Assembly (NCBI RefSeq): GCF_008843145.1
Contig: NZ_CP030265.1
Span: 5,511,001-5,575,000, forward strand
DNA: 64,000 nucleotides
Origin: Skermanella pratensis
Lineage (GTDB): Bacteria > Pseudomonadota > Alphaproteobacteria > Azospirillales > Azospirillaceae
Direction: 5' to 3'
Positions within the stretch are counted from its first letter, which is position 1; each line of letters starts with the position of its first letter. Positions 44,682-54,657 of the stretch are shown in pieces. A model generated the notes under the pieces. That model saw nothing but the letters and a program-made list of their open reading frames with translations, was not told the origin of the DNA and ran no database searches. The position numbers were made by a program, and so were the translations under genes.

Positions 44682-44765
44682 ATGCTCGACCTCGTGTTCC
44701 TGGTCCTGGCGCTGGCGTTCTTCGCGGCGTCGGACCGGCTGGCCGGCGCGCTGGAACGGTTGTGA
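44682..44765 (+). CDS. Tiny membrane peptide at the head of the kdp operon
   Basis: This 27-residue peptide starts MLDLVFLVLALAFFAA and ends with a charged tail. It is a single hydrophobic helix, and its stop overlaps the kdpF start by GTGA. Similar tiny ORFs occur before kdpF in other alphaproteobacteria. GGGAGA precedes it (44668-44673). Its role is unknown; it may be a leader for translational coupling or a small subunit. Confidence 0.6.
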   Translation: MLDLVFLVLALAFFAASDRLAGALERL

Positions 44766-44863
44766 GCGCCGCCGTGTCGATCGACCTCATCCTCGGCGGC
44801 ATCGTCGCGGCCGGGCTGCTGGCGTATCTGGGCTATGCCCTGCTGCGCCCGGAACGGTTCTGA
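44762..44863 (+). CDS. kdpF: KdpF subunit of the K+-transporting ATPase
   Basis: This 33-residue single-helix peptide starts at GTG 44762 (GTG 44774 is possible). It ends with LLAYLGYALLRPERF, the usual KdpF C-terminus. KdpF stabilises the KdpABC complex in the inner membrane. It overlaps the preceding mini-ORF and lies 15 bases before kdpA. It is too short for routine ORF calling. Confidence 0.85.
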   Translation: MSAAVSIDLILGGIVAAGLLAYLGYALLRPERF

Positions 44864-44878
44864 GCGGAGGAACCGGAC

Positions 44879-46558
44879 ATGGACTCCGCCGGACTTCTCC
44901 AGATCGCCCTTTATCTCGTCATCCTCACCGCCGCGGCGCCGGTCCTGGGCGGCTACATGGCCCGCGTGTTCGGCGACGGCCCCGCCCCCTTCGACCGGGC
45001 ACTGGGTCCCGTCGAGCGCGGCCTGTACCGCCTGTGCGGCGTCGATCCCCGGGCGGAGCAGCACTGGACCGGCTATGCCGCCTCGCTGCTGGCGTTCAAC
45101 CTGCTGGGCCTGCTGCTGCTCTATGCGCTGCTGCGCCTCCAGGACTGGCTGCCGCTGAACCCGCAGGGCATGGCCGGCATGGACGCCGACCTCGCCTTCA
45201 ACACGGCGGTCAGCTTCACCACCAACACCAACTGGCAGGCCTATGGCGGCGAGGCGGCGCTCGGCTATCTCGCCCAGATGGCGGGCCTGACCGTGCAGAA
45301 CTTCGTCTCCGCCGCGACCGGCATCGCCGTGCTGATGGCGCTGATCCGGGGCTTCGCCCGGCGCGGCAGCCGGACGGTCGGCAATTTCTGGGCGGACCTG
45401 GTGCGCGGCACGCTTTACCTGCTGCTGCCCCTCGCCTTCGCCATGGCGCTGTTCCTGGTCTGGCAGGGCGTGCCGCAGAACCTGGACGCCTATGTCACCG
45501 CCGAAACCCTGGAAGGCGGGCGCCAGCTGATCGCCCAGGGGCCGGCGGCGTCGCAGGTCGCGATCAAGCAGATCGGCTCCAACGGCGGCGGCTTCTTCGG
45601 CGTCAACTCGGCGCACCCTTACGAGAACCCGACGCCCGGCTCCAACCTGGTGCAGATGCTGTTCCTGCTGCTGGTCGCGGCCGGGCTGACCGACACCTTC
45701 GGCCGGATGGTCGGCGACCGCCGCCAGGGCCGGGCGATCTTCGCCGCCATGGCGATCATGCTGGTGGCCGGCATCGCCGTCGCGGCATGGTCCGAAGCGG
45801 GCAACATGGAAGGCAAGGAGGTCCGCTTCGGCATCGCCAACTCCGCCCTGTGGGCGGTCGCCACCACCGCCGCGTCCAACGGCTCGGTCAACGCCATGCA
45901 TGACAGCTTCATGCCGCTGGGCGGCATGGTGCCGATGGTCAACATGATGCTGGGCGAGGTGGTGTTCGGCGGCGTCGGCGCCGGCCTCTACGGCATGATG
46001 ATCTTCGTGCTGCTGGCGGTCTTCATCGCCGGGCTGATGGTCGGCCGCACGCCGGAATATCTCGGCAAGAAGATCGAGGCGCGGGAGATCAAGCTGGCCA
46101 TGATCGCGGCGCTGACCGTGCCGTTCGGGGTGCTGGGGCTCTCATCCCTGTCGCTGGTCGTGCCCGACGCCGCCGCCTCGATCCAGGAGCCGGGGCCGCA
46201 CGGCCTGTCGGAACTGCTCTACGCCTATGCGTCGGGCACCGGCAACAACGGCTCCGCCTTCGGCGGCTTCGGCGCCGACACCCCGTTCCACAACACGGCG
46301 ATCGGGTTCGCCATGCTGTTCGGCCGCTTCCTGGTGATCCTGCCGGTGCTGGCGATCGCCGGGGGCCTCGCCGCCAAGAAGACGCTGCCGGCATCGGCCG
46401 GCACCTTCCCGACCCACGGGCCGCTGTTCGTCGGTCTGCTGGTCGGCACCGTCCTGATCGTCGGCGGCCTGACCTTCTTCCCGGCGCTGTCGCTGGGGCC
46501 GGTCGCCGAACATCTGGCGCTCCCACCGGGCGCCCCCTTCGCGGACATGAACCGATGA
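44879..46558 (+). CDS. kdpA: K+-transporting ATPase subunit KdpA
   Basis: The 559-residue polytopic protein has the four selectivity-filter loops of the superfamily of K+ transporters: [46 protein letters not shown] and [14 protein letters not shown]. It is the K+-binding and translocating subunit in the inner membrane. AGCGGAGGAAC precedes the ATG. It overlaps kdpB by four bases (ATGA). Confidence 0.98.
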   Translation: MDSAGLLQIALYLVILTAAAPVLGGYMARVFGDGPAPFDRALGPVERGLYRLCGVDPRAEQHWTGYAASLLAFNLLGLLLLYALLRLQDWLPLNPQGMAGMDADLAFNTAVSFTTNTNWQAYGGEAALGYLAQMAGLTVQNFVSAATGIAVLMALIRGFARRGSRTVGNFWADLVRGTLYLLLPLAFAMALFLVWQGVPQNLDAYVTAETLEGGRQLIAQGPAASQVAIKQIGSNGGGFFGVNSAHPYENPTPGSNLVQMLFLLLVAAGLTDTFGRMVGDRRQGRAIFAAMAIMLVAGIAVAAWSEAGNMEGKEVRFGIANSALWAVATTAASNGSVNAMHDSFMPLGGMVPMVNMMLGEVVFGGVGAGLYGMMIFVLLAVFIAGLMVGRTPEYLGKKIEAREIKLAMIAALTVPFGVLGLSSLSLVVPDAAASIQEPGPHGLSELLYAYASGTGNNGSAFGGFGADTPFHNTAIGFAMLFGRFLVILPVLAIAGGLAAKKTLPASAGTFPTHGPLFVGLLVGTVLIVGGLTFFPALSLGPVAEHLALPPGAPFADMNR

Positions 46559-48642
46559 GCCACCGCACTTCCGAGATTTCCCTGTTCGACGCCGGCATCG
46601 CGGCGCAGGCGGCAGGCGCCGCCGTGCGCAAGCTCGACCCGCGCGAGCTGGCCCGCAACCCCGTCCTGTTCGTGACCGCCGTGGTGGCGGCGCTGACCAC
46701 CGTCCTGTTCGTCCGCGACCTCGTCATCGGCGGCGGGGGCGGCGGCGAGGGCGGCGGCGAGGGCGCCGCCGGCCTCGCCGTGGCCGGCCAGATCACGGCC
46801 TGGCTGTGGGTCACCGTGCTGTTCGCCAACTTCGCCGAGGCGGTCGCCGAGGGCCGGGGCAAGGCCCAGGCCGCCAGCCTGCGCCGCACCAAGACGGAGA
46901 CCGCCGCCCGCAGGCTGGCCGACCCGGCCGCGGCGGAGTGGCAGTCGGTCCCCGCCGCAAGCCTGCAGGCCGGCGACTTCGTGGTGGTGGAGGCGGGCGA
47001 GGTGATCCCCGGCGACGGCGACGTGGTCGCCGGCATCGCCACGGTGGACGAATCAGCCATCACCGGCGAATCCGCCGCCGTCATCCGCGAGAGCGGCGGC
47101 GACCGCTCGGCGGTGACCGGCGGCACCCGCGTCGTGTCCGACCGGATCGTGGTCCGGATCACCGTCAATCCGGGCGAGAGCTTCCTGGACCGCATGATCA
47201 CGCTGGTCGAGGGCGCCAAGCGCCAGAAGACCCCCAACGAGATCGCGCTGAACATCCTGCTGGCCGGCATGACCATCATCTTCCTGGTGGTCGTGGTGAC
47301 GCTGGAAGCCTTCGCCCGCTATTCCGGAATCACCCTGCCCGTGGTGTTCCTGGTGGCCCTGCTGGTCACGCTGATCCCGACCACCATCGGCGGGCTGCTG
47401 TCGGCGATCGGCATCGCCGGCATGGACCGGCTGGTGCGCTTCAACGTCATCGCCAAGTCCGGCCGCGCGGTCGAGGCGGCGGGCGACATCGACACCCTGC
47501 TGCTGGACAAGACCGGGACCATCACCTTGGGCGCCCGGCAGGCGGCGGAGTTCGCCCCCGTCCCTGGCGTGGACGAGCGCGACCTGGCGGAAGCCGCCTT
47601 CCTCGCCTCGCTGGCCGACGACACGCCGGAGGGCAAGTCGATCGTGGCGCTGGCCGGGCGCAGGTTCGGCTTCCAGCGGGTGGAGACGGCGGGCTTCGCC
47701 TTCGTCCCCTTCACCGCGCAGACCCGGATGAGCGGCGTGGACATGCCGTCCGGGTTCGGCGCGGAACCGGTCAGCATCCGCAAGGGCGCCGCCGACGCGA
47801 TCGCCCGCCATGTCGGGGAAGGCGCGGTGCCGCGCGACCTGCGCCAGGCGGTCGAGCGGATCGCCAAGGCCGGCGGGACGCCGCTGGTGGTGGCGAAGGG
47901 CGGCCGGGTGCTGGGCGCCATCCACCTGAAGGACATCGTCAAGCCGGCGATCCGGGAGCGTTTCGCGACGCTGCGCCGGATGGGCATCCGGACCGTCATG
48001 ATCACCGGCGACAACCCGCTGACCGCCGCCGCGATCGCCGCCGAGGCCGGGGTGGACGATTTCCTGGCGGAGGCCACGCCCGAGCGCAAGCTGGAGCTGA
48101 TCCGCCAGGAACAGGCCGAGGGCAAGCTGGTCGCCATGTGCGGCGACGGTTCCAACGACGCGCCGGCCTTGGCCCAGGCCGACGTGGGCGTCGCCATGAA
48201 CACAGGCACCCAGGCGGCCCGCGAGGCCGGCAACATGGTGGACCTGGAGAGCGACCCGACCAAGCTGATCGAGATCGTGATGATCGGCAAGCAGCTGCTG
48301 ATGAGCCGCGGTGCGCTGACCACCTTCTCCATCGCCAACGACGTGGCGAAATACTTCGCCATCGTCCCGGCGCTGTTCGTGGCGGCCTATCCCCAGCTGG
48401 AGGCGCTGAACGTGATGGGCCTGGGCAGCGCCTCCAGCGCGATCCTGTCGGCGATCATCTTCAACGCCCTGGTCATCGTGGCGCTGATCCCGCTGGCCCT
48501 GAAGGGCGTCCGCTACCAGCCGGCGGGAGCCGCCAGCCTGCTGCGGCGGAACCTGCTGGTCTATGGCCTGGGCGGGCTCGTCGTGCCGTTCATCGGCATC
48601 AAGCTGATCGACCTGGGCGTCAACGCCCTGGGCCTGGTCTGA
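46555..48642 (+). CDS. kdpB: K+-transporting ATPase subunit KdpB (P-type ATPase)
   Basis: The 695-residue P-type ATPase has TGES in the actuator domain, the phosphorylation site DKTGTITLG, nucleotide-binding signatures (KGAADAI), and [16 protein letters not shown] in the P domain. It hydrolyses ATP to drive K+ uptake through KdpA. A run of Gly/Glu ([14 protein letters not shown]) in the loop after the first helix is a local peculiarity. It is coupled to kdpA. Confidence 0.98.
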   Translation: MSHRTSEISLFDAGIAAQAAGAAVRKLDPRELARNPVLFVTAVVAALTTVLFVRDLVIGGGGGGEGGGEGAAGLAVAGQITAWLWVTVLFANFAEAVAEGRGKAQAASLRRTKTETAARRLADPAAAEWQSVPAASLQAGDFVVVEAGEVIPGDGDVVAGIATVDESAITGESAAVIRESGGDRSAVTGGTRVVSDRIVVRITVNPGESFLDRMITLVEGAKRQKTPNEIALNILLAGMTIIFLVVVVTLEAFARYSGITLPVVFLVALLVTLIPTTIGGLLSAIGIAGMDRLVRFNVIAKSGRAVEAAGDIDTLLLDKTGTITLGARQAAEFAPVPGVDERDLAEAAFLASLADDTPEGKSIVALAGRRFGFQRVETAGFAFVPFTAQTRMSGVDMPSGFGAEPVSIRKGAADAIARHVGEGAVPRDLRQAVERIAKAGGTPLVVAKGGRVLGAIHLKDIVKPAIRERFATLRRMGIRTVMITGDNPLTAAAIAAEAGVDDFLAEATPERKLELIRQEQAEGKLVAMCGDGSNDAPALAQADVGVAMNTGTQAAREAGNMVDLESDPTKLIEIVMIGKQLLMSRGALTTFSIANDVAKYFAIVPALFVAAYPQLEALNVMGLGSASSAILSAIIFNALVIVALIPLALKGVRYQPAGAASLLRRNLLVYGLGGLVVPFIGIKLIDLGVNALGLV

Positions 48643-48651
48643 GGAAAGAAA

Positions 48652-49218
48652 ATGTTCAAGGAACTGAAACCGGCCCTGAAGATGCTTGCCGTGCTGACTC
48701 TCATCACCGGCGTGCTCTATCCGCTGGCCGTCACCGGGATCGCCGGCGCGCTGTTTCCGGTCCAGGCACACGGCAGCCTGGTGATGCGCGACGGCAAGGC
48801 CGTCGGCTCCGCGCTGATCGCCCAGCCCTTCGCCCGGCCGGCGCATTTCCAGCCCCGGCCCTCGGCGGTCGGGTACGAGGCCGCCGCCTCCGGCGCCTCG
48901 AACCTCGGGCCGTCCAGCGGGAAGCTGGCCGAGGATGTCCGGACCCGGACAGCGGCCCAGCAGGCGGCCAACCCGGACGCTGCGGCGCGCGGCCCGGTTC
49001 CGGTCGAACTGGTCACGGCGTCGGGCAGCGGGCTCGACCCGCATCTTTCGCCGGAGGCCGCGCTGTGGCAGGTACCGCGCATCGCGAAGGCGCGCGGCAT
49101 CCCGGAAGCCGACCTGCGGGCGCTGGTCGCCCGCCTGACGGAGGGCAGGACCCTGGGCGTTTTCGGCGAGCCGCGCGTTAACGTGCTGATGCTCAACCTC
49201 GCTCTCGACGGGACCTGA
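48652..49218 (+). CDS. kdpC: K+-transporting ATPase subunit KdpC
   Basis: The 188-residue protein has one N-terminal membrane helix (LAVLTLITGVLYPLAVTGIA) and a periplasmic domain with FQPRPSAVGY, SGASNLGPSS and SGSGLDPHLSPEAA, all family hallmarks. KdpC stabilises the pump and affects ATP affinity. It starts 9 bases after kdpB behind GAGGAAAG and shares one base (TGATG) with kdpD. Confidence 0.98.
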   Translation: MFKELKPALKMLAVLTLITGVLYPLAVTGIAGALFPVQAHGSLVMRDGKAVGSALIAQPFARPAHFQPRPSAVGYEAAASGASNLGPSSGKLAEDVRTRTAAQQAANPDAAARGPVPVELVTASGSGLDPHLSPEAALWQVPRIAKARGIPEADLRALVARLTEGRTLGVFGEPRVNVLMLNLALDGT

Positions 49219-51893
49219 TGGCCGAAGCCGACCGACCCTCGCCGGAAGCGCTGCTCGCGGAAGCCAACCGCGAGCGGCGCGGCCGTCTCAAGGTTTTCCT
49301 GGGCGCGGCTCCGGGCGTGGGCAAGACCTACGCCATGCTGGAAGCCGCGCGCGACCAGCGGCTCGACGGGGTGGACGTGGTCGCCGGGATCGTCGAGACC
49401 CATGGAAGGCGCGACACCGAGGCCCTGCTCGCCGGGCTGGAGGTGGTGCCGCGCCGGCCGGTCGAGTACCGCGACCTGACCTTCCGCGAGATGGACCTGG
49501 ACGCCATCCTGAAGCGCCGGCCGAGGCTGGTGCTGGTGGACGAGCTGGCGCACACCAACATCCCCGGCAGCCGGCACCTGAAGCGGCACCAAGACGTCGA
49601 AGAGATCCTGGCCGCCGGGATCGACGTCTACTCGACCCTCAACATCCAGCACCTGGAAAGCCTGAACGACGTCGTCGAGCGCATCGCCGGCATACGGGTG
49701 CGCGAGACCGTGCCCGACGGCGTGCTCCAGACCGCCGACGAGATCGAGCTGATCGACCTGCCGCCCCAGACGCTGATCAAGCGGCTGGCGGAGGGCAAGG
49801 TCTATGTCCCCGACCAGGCGCGCCGCGCGGTCGACCATTTCTTCTCCGCCGGGACCCTGACCGCGCTGCGCGAGATGGCATTGCGCGCCGCCGCCGAGCG
49901 GGTCGACGCGCAGATGGTCAACTACATGCGCGCCCACGCGATCCCCGGGCCGTGGCCGACCCGCGAGCGTATCCTAGCCTGCATCGGCGACGGCAGGGCG
50001 GTGATGCGGCTGGTCCGCACCGCCAAGCGGACGGCGGACCGCCGGCAGGCGCCGTGGATGGCTGTCCATGTGGAAACCTGGCGCCATGCCGGGTTGCCGG
50101 AGGAGGCCAAGAACCGCATCTCCGATGCCCTGCGGCTGGCCGGGCAGCTTGGCGCCGAGACCAGGGTGGTCCAGGGCGAGTCGGTGGCGGCCGAACTGCT
50201 GGACTTCGCCCGCGCCCGGAACGTCAGCCAGATCATCGCCGGCCGGCCGCGCCGCGGCGGCCTGCCGTTCCTGCGCCGGCGCAGCGTCACGGCGGAGCTG
50301 CTGGCCCGCGCCGACAGCTTCGACGTGACGGTGGTCGGCGGCGAGGACGAGGGGGAGGCCAAGCCGCCGCCGGCCGCCGCCCGCAGGAAGCGCCTGGACT
50401 GGACCGGCTACGCCGTCGCGGCCGTGGCGACCGCGACGGCCTCGGCCTGCGGCTACGGCCTCAGCCTGTTCCTGGACCTGCCCAATATCTCGCTGATTTA
50501 CCTGATGGCGGTGCTGCTGGTCGCGATCCGCCACGGGCTGGGGCCGTCGATCGCCGTGTCGGTCGCCAGCTTCATGGCGTACAACTTCTTCTTCACCGAT
50601 CCGCTGTTCACCTTCGACATCGCGGACACGCGGAACATCCTGACGGTCGTGTTCTTCCTGATCACCGCCTTCATCACCAGCAACCTGGCGGCCCGCGTCC
50701 GGACCCAGGTGGAGGCGACCCGGCTGAGCGCCCGGCGGACCACCAACCTCTACGATTTCAGCCGCCGGATCGCCGCGGCGGCGAACCAGGACGACGTGCT
50801 GTGGGCCGTGGTCCACCATGTGGCCTCCACGCTGCGCGGCCGCTCGCTGGTGCTGCTGCCGGAGGACGGCCGGCTCGCCGTCCGGGCCGGCTTCCCGCCG
50901 GAGGACAGGCTGGACGACAAGGCGCGGGCGGCGGCCGACTGGGCCTGGGCCAACGCCCAGCCGGCCGGCCGGGGTTCCGCCACCTTGCCGACGTCGGACT
51001 GGCTGTTCCTGCCGCTGAAGACCGGGCGCGGCCCGGTCGGCGTGCTGGGCGTGCAGATGGAAGCGGCCGGCCGCCTGCTCTCGCCGGAGGAAAGCCGCCT
51101 GCTCGACAGCCTGGCCGACCAGGCCGCCCTGGCGATCGAGCGCACCAACCTGGTCGCCGACATCGAGCACGCGCGTCTTGCGACCGAGACCGAGCGCCTG
51201 CGCTCCGCCCTGCTCTCCTCCCTGTCGCACGACCTGCGCACGCCGCTGGTCTCGATCCTGGGCGCCGCCTCCAGCCTGGTCTCCTACGAGGGGACGCTGA
51301 ACCCCGCCGACCGGCTGGAGCTGGCCCAGACCATCCAGGAGGAGGCCGAGCGGCTGAACCGCTTCGTGCAGAACCTGCTGGACATGACCCGGCTGGGGTC
51401 GGGCCAGCTCCGGCCGCGTACCGACTGGGTGGACCTGCGCGACATCGTGGCGTCGGCGATCGAGCGGGGGAAGAAGCTTCTGCGCCGCCGCACGGTCAAG
51501 GTCGAGATCGATCCGGCGGTGCCGCTGCTGCGCCTGGACCCGATGCTGATGGAGCAGGTGGTCTTCAACCTGATCGACAATGCCTGCAAATACTCGCCGC
51601 CGGGAACGCCGGTCACCGTCTGGGCGGTCGCGCGCGGGGACCAGGCCATCGTCGAGGTGTGCGACCAGGGGCCGGGGATCGCCCCGGAGGACCGCGAACG
51701 GATCTTCGACATGTTATACCGGGTGGAGGACGGCGACAGCCGGACCGCCGGGACCGGCCTCGGCTTGGCGATCTGCCGCGGCATCGTCGAGGCCCACGGC
51801 GGCCGCATCTCCGCCCAGCCGGGCCTGAACGGCGCCGGCACCTGCATCGTCATGCGCCTGCCGACGGCGCCGCCGCCGGAGGTGGTCGAATGA
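49218..51893 (+). CDS. kdpD: Sensor histidine kinase KdpD
   Basis: The protein has 891 residues, full length. Order: KdpD N-terminal domain with Walker A GAAPGVGKTYAML (about 28-40), a USP-like domain (about 245-375), four membrane helices (about 395-500, DUF4118), a GAF domain, HisKA with SLSHDLRTPLV, and HATPase with NLIDNACKYSP, DQGPGIAPEDRERIF and GTGLGLAICRG. It senses K+ limitation or turgor and phosphorylates KdpE. A group II intron follows within 40 bases of its stop. Confidence 0.98.
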   Translation: MAEADRPSPEALLAEANRERRGRLKVFLGAAPGVGKTYAMLEAARDQRLDGVDVVAGIVETHGRRDTEALLAGLEVVPRRPVEYRDLTFREMDLDAILKRRPRLVLVDELAHTNIPGSRHLKRHQDVEEILAAGIDVYSTLNIQHLESLNDVVERIAGIRVRETVPDGVLQTADEIELIDLPPQTLIKRLAEGKVYVPDQARRAVDHFFSAGTLTALREMALRAAAERVDAQMVNYMRAHAIPGPWPTRERILACIGDGRAVMRLVRTAKRTADRRQAPWMAVHVETWRHAGLPEEAKNRISDALRLAGQLGAETRVVQGESVAAELLDFARARNVSQIIAGRPRRGGLPFLRRRSVTAELLARADSFDVTVVGGEDEGEAKPPPAAARRKRLDWTGYAVAAVATATASACGYGLSLFLDLPNISLIYLMAVLLVAIRHGLGPSIAVSVASFMAYNFFFTDPLFTFDIADTRNILTVVFFLITAFITSNLAARVRTQVEATRLSARRTTNLYDFSRRIAAAANQDDVLWAVVHHVASTLRGRSLVLLPEDGRLAVRAGFPPEDRLDDKARAAADWAWANAQPAGRGSATLPTSDWLFLPLKTGRGPVGVLGVQMEAAGRLLSPEESRLLDSLADQAALAIERTNLVADIEHARLATETERLRSALLSSLSHDLRTPLVSILGAASSLVSYEGTLNPADRLELAQTIQEEAERLNRFVQNLLDMTRLGSGQLRPRTDWVDLRDIVASAIERGKKLLRRRTVKVEIDPAVPLLRLDPMLMEQVVFNLIDNACKYSPPGTPVTVWAVARGDQAIVEVCDQGPGIAPEDRERIFDMLYRVEDGDSRTAGTGLGLAICRGIVEAHGGRISAQPGLNGAGTCIVMRLPTAPPPEVVE

Positions 51894-52287
51894 GTTCGGT
51901 TTTCCATTATCGTCCACAGATGGACGCAGAGAGCGCCGGGAGACCGGCAAGGAGTAGCGGGTGAAAGTCCTGTACGGTGAAGGAGTAGCGACCCACACCG
52001 GCCCCGAGTCATGCGGCGGCGGTCGCGAGGCCGCCGGCGAAGCGTTGACAGGGGAGCGCATAGGCCAGCCATTGAGCCGCGTAAGAATCTCGATCCCGGA
52101 TGCCGACAGGGTTCTGTGCCTGGAAGGCGATACGGCGGGGCGCGTCATGCGAGCACCCCGGCGGTCCGGCGTGGTCAGAGACCCTGGCATGTGCGGACGC
52201 TCCTTGCGCGGGAACCGGGAGATCTTCGGCGTGACCAGGGGCCGATGGCCGTCTGGTCCGCACCGGGAAGGCGAGGAGCCGTAGCCG

Positions 52288-53811
52288 GTGACGCACGCGC
52301 CGAAGAGGTCAGACCCATCCATAGTACCTGTGAAGCCGGCGAACGCGGACGCGGAGCCGGTGGAGGGAAGGGGTGGGGCCGAGGGGAATGCGTCTCCGCC
52401 GCACACGGGCCGGGCTCAGGACCGGGCCCCCGTGCTCTCGGGGCTGGAGCGCATACGTCAAGCGGCACGGGAGCGAAAGGAGGAGCGGTTCACCACCCTT
52501 CTGACGCACGTGGATACCGACCTGCTGCGCTTTGCCTATCGGGCATTGAAGCGGGACGCGGCACCGGGTGTGGACGGAATGACGTGGCGGGAGTACGCGG
52601 AGGGGCTGGAGGAACGGCTGGCGGACCTGAAGGACCGCGTGCATTCCGGCCGCTACCGGGCGCACCCGTCACGCCGGCATGTCATCCCCAAGCCGGACGG
52701 CCGGATGCGGCCGCTCGGGATCGCGGCGCTGGAGGACAAGATCGTCCAGCGGGCGCTGGTGGAGGTGCTGAACGCCATCTACGAGGAAGACTTCCTCGGC
52801 TTCTCCTACGGCTTCCGGCCGGGACGGGGGCAGCACGACGCGCTCGACGCGTTGGCGGTGGCGATCGGCGAGTGCCGGGTGAACTGGATCCTGGATGCCG
52901 ATATCCGGGCGTTCTTCGACAGCATCGACCACACCTGGATGATGCGGTTCCTGGAACACCGGATCGGCGATGCCCGCGTCCTGCGGCTGATCCGCAAGTG
53001 GCTGACGGTCGGCGTGGTGGACGAGACGGGGAAACGGCAGCCGGCGACGGCCGGCAGCCCGCAAGGGGCGGTGGCATCGCCACTGCTGGCCAACGTCTAT
53101 CTCCACTACGTCTACGACCTGTGGGTCCGGCAGTGGCGCCAGCGCCACGCGACCGGGACCATGGTCGTGGTGCGCTACGCCGACGACACCGTCGTCGGGT
53201 TCGAGCACCGGTCGGACGCCGAGCGGTTCCTCGCGGACTTGCGGGAGCGCCTGGCGCGGTTCGCCCTGGAACTGAACGCCGACAAGACCCGCCTGATCGA
53301 GTTCGGCCGGCAGGCACAGGCCGACCGGGCCAAGCGCGGCGCGGGAAAACCGGAGACCTTCGACTTCCTGGGCTTCACCCACATCTGTGGGCGGTCCCGG
53401 CGTGGCGGCTTCCTGCTGCGACGCCAGACCCGGCGCCAGCGCAAGCAGGCCAAGCTCAAGGAAATCAAGGAGGAACTCCGGCGGCGCTGGCACCAGGGCA
53501 TCCCGGAGCAAGGCCGGTGGCTGGGACAGGTGATGAGCGGCTTCTACGCCTACTTCGCCGTCCCGACCAACTACCGGGCCCTTGCCAACCTGCGCTACCA
53601 TGTCGGCGTCCTGTGGATGAGGGCGCTGCGTCGGCGCAGCCAGAAGGACAAGACACCGTGGGACAAACTCACGCGCCTTGCCGATCACTGGCTGCCACGG
53701 CCGCGCATCATTCATCCCTGGCCCGGAAACCGCTTCCGCGTCAAACACCCAAGGTGGGAGCCGGATGCCTTAATCGGGCACGTCCGGTTCTGTGCGGGGG
53801 GCGCCCGGTAA
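52288..53811 (+). CDS. ltrA: Group II intron reverse transcriptase/maturase
   Basis: The 507-residue protein starts at GTG 52288. RT blocks are clear: PGVDGMTW, RRHVIPKPDGRMRPLG, FSYGFRPGRGQHDAL, the SPQGAVASPLLANVYLH block and the catalytic YADD (VVRYADDTVVGF). A thumb/maturase domain with LNADKTRLIEFG, TFDFLGFTHICG and RLADHWLPRPRI follows. No HNH endonuclease domain is seen at the C-terminus. The reading frame continues through domain V and stops inside domain VI, rather than ending in domain IV. It aids splicing and mobility of the host intron. Gene symbol by family. Confidence 0.93.
   Translation: MTHAPKRSDPSIVPVKPANADAEPVEGRGGAEGNASPPHTGRAQDRAPVLSGLERIRQAARERKEERFTTLLTHVDTDLLRFAYRALKRDAAPGVDGMTWREYAEGLEERLADLKDRVHSGRYRAHPSRRHVIPKPDGRMRPLGIAALEDKIVQRALVEVLNAIYEEDFLGFSYGFRPGRGQHDALDALAVAIGECRVNWILDADIRAFFDSIDHTWMMRFLEHRIGDARVLRLIRKWLTVGVVDETGKRQPATAGSPQGAVASPLLANVYLHYVYDLWVRQWRQRHATGTMVVVRYADDTVVGFEHRSDAERFLADLRERLARFALELNADKTRLIEFGRQAQADRAKRGAGKPETFDFLGFTHICGRSRRGGFLLRRQTRRQRKQAKLKEIKEELRRRWHQGIPEQGRWLGQVMSGFYAYFAVPTNYRALANLRYHVGVLWMRALRRRSQKDKTPWDKLTRLADHWLPRPRIIHPWPGNRFRVKHPRWEPDALIGHVRFCAGGAR
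53758..53790 (+). ncRNA. Group II intron domain V
   Basis: GAGCCGGATGCC and GGGCACGTCCGGTTC fold into the roughly 34-base domain V hairpin, with the catalytic AGC triad near its 5' side and a short terminal loop (TTAATC). It overlaps the last codons of the maturase gene. Domain VI-like pairing (GGGCGCCCG with CGGGCGTCCC around GTAA) follows at about 53797-53820. Confidence 0.85.
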
Positions 53812-53948
53812 CGGGCGTCCCTACCGCGATTGGACACAGTTAGGAAAACCGCCGGGGGATCGACTCCTGCCTCGGGCCTGCAGTGCATTCCAAGGATATC
53901 TGTGTCCAGCTGCGTCCATCTGTGGATAATTCAGAACGGGCCGTGTGA

Positions 53949-54641
53949 ATGCTGACGATCCTGGTGATCGACGACGAACCGCAGATCCGCAGGTTCCTGC
54001 GGATCAGCCTGACCGCGTCGGGCTATCGCGTGGTGGAGGCGGAGACCGGCGCAGGAGGGATCGAGGCCGCCGCGGCCGAGCGGCCCGACCTGGTGATCCT
54101 GGACCTGGGCCTGCCGGACATCGACGGGCAGGAGGTGATCACGGCAATCCGCGAGGGCGGCCCCGTCCCGATCATCGTGCTGTCGGTCCGGTCCGACGAG
54201 ACGGACAAGGTCGAGGCGCTGGACCGCGGCGCCGACGACTACATGGTCAAGCCGTTCGGGATCGGCGAGCTGATGGCGCGTATCCGGGCGGCATCACGCC
54301 AGCGCGGCGGCGCCGAGGCCGATCCGGACAGGCTGGTGATCGGCGGGCTGACGATCGACCTGGCCCGGCGCCTTGCCGTCCGCGACGGAACCGAACAGCG
54401 CCTGTCGCCCAAGGAGCATGCGTTGCTCAGCCTGCTGGTCCGCAACCGCGACAAGATCCTGACCCACGGCCAGATCCTGAAGGAGGTCTGGGGGCCCGCC
54501 CATGCCCACGACACCGTCTATCTCCGCGTCTATGTCAACCAGCTCCGCCAGAAGCTGGAAGCCGACCCCGGCCGCCCGGCGCTGATCATCACCGAGCCGG
54601 GCGTCGGCTACCGGCTCAGGACGGGCAGTCCCCCGGGTTGA
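53949..54641 (+). CDS. kdpE: Response regulator KdpE
   Basis: The 230-residue OmpR/PhoB-type regulator has acidic residues IDDE (8-10), phospho-acceptor Asp52 (LVILDLGLPD) and a conserved KPF in the receiver, then a winged-helix DNA-binding domain with YLRVYVNQLRQKLE and GVGYRL. It is phosphorylated by KdpD and activates the kdp operon. It is separated from kdpD by 2 kb only because of the intron; otherwise the gap would be about 155 bases and would hold the palindrome. Confidence 0.97.
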   Translation: MLTILVIDDEPQIRRFLRISLTASGYRVVEAETGAGGIEAAAAERPDLVILDLGLPDIDGQEVITAIREGGPVPIIVLSVRSDETDKVEALDRGADDYMVKPFGIGELMARIRAASRQRGGAEADPDRLVIGGLTIDLARRLAVRDGTEQRLSPKEHALLSLLVRNRDKILTHGQILKEVWGPAHAHDTVYLRVYVNQLRQKLEADPGRPALIITEPGVGYRLRTGSPPG

Positions 54642-54657
54642 CCGATAACCAATGGTC

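Larger units (their letters stand above)
51931..53830 (+). mobile_element. Group II intron, about 1.9 kb, with reverse transcriptase
   Basis: The 5' end GAGCGCCGGG resembles the GUGYG intron start. The next 350 bases hold structured RNA (GGAGTAGCGGGTGAAAGTCC, then GGTGAAGGAGTAGC) typical of bacterial group II intron domain I. An intron-encoded RT/maturase follows, then a domain V hairpin (53758-53790), a domain VI-like hairpin and a terminal CTACCGCGAT. Boundaries are placed by reconstructing the split palindrome; each could shift by a base. It is oriented with the kdp transcript, so self-splicing would restore the kdpD-kdpE mRNA. Confidence 0.85.
51913..53926. repeat. Inverted repeat between kdpD and kdpE, left arm split by the intron
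   Basis: The left arm is TCCACAGATGGACGCAG at 51913-51929 plus TGGACACAG at 53831-53839; the intron lies between them. The right arm at 53900-53926 is their exact complement joined by one base (CTGTGTCCAGCTGCG, then TCCATCTGTGGA). This pinpoints the insertion site and shows that the interrupted element was a 27-base-arm palindrome. Confidence 0.85.

Noticed and set aside
46806-49181. Long alternative frames inside kdpB-kdpC on both strands
   Set aside because: They overlap unmistakable KdpB and KdpC motifs and show no coding character of their own.
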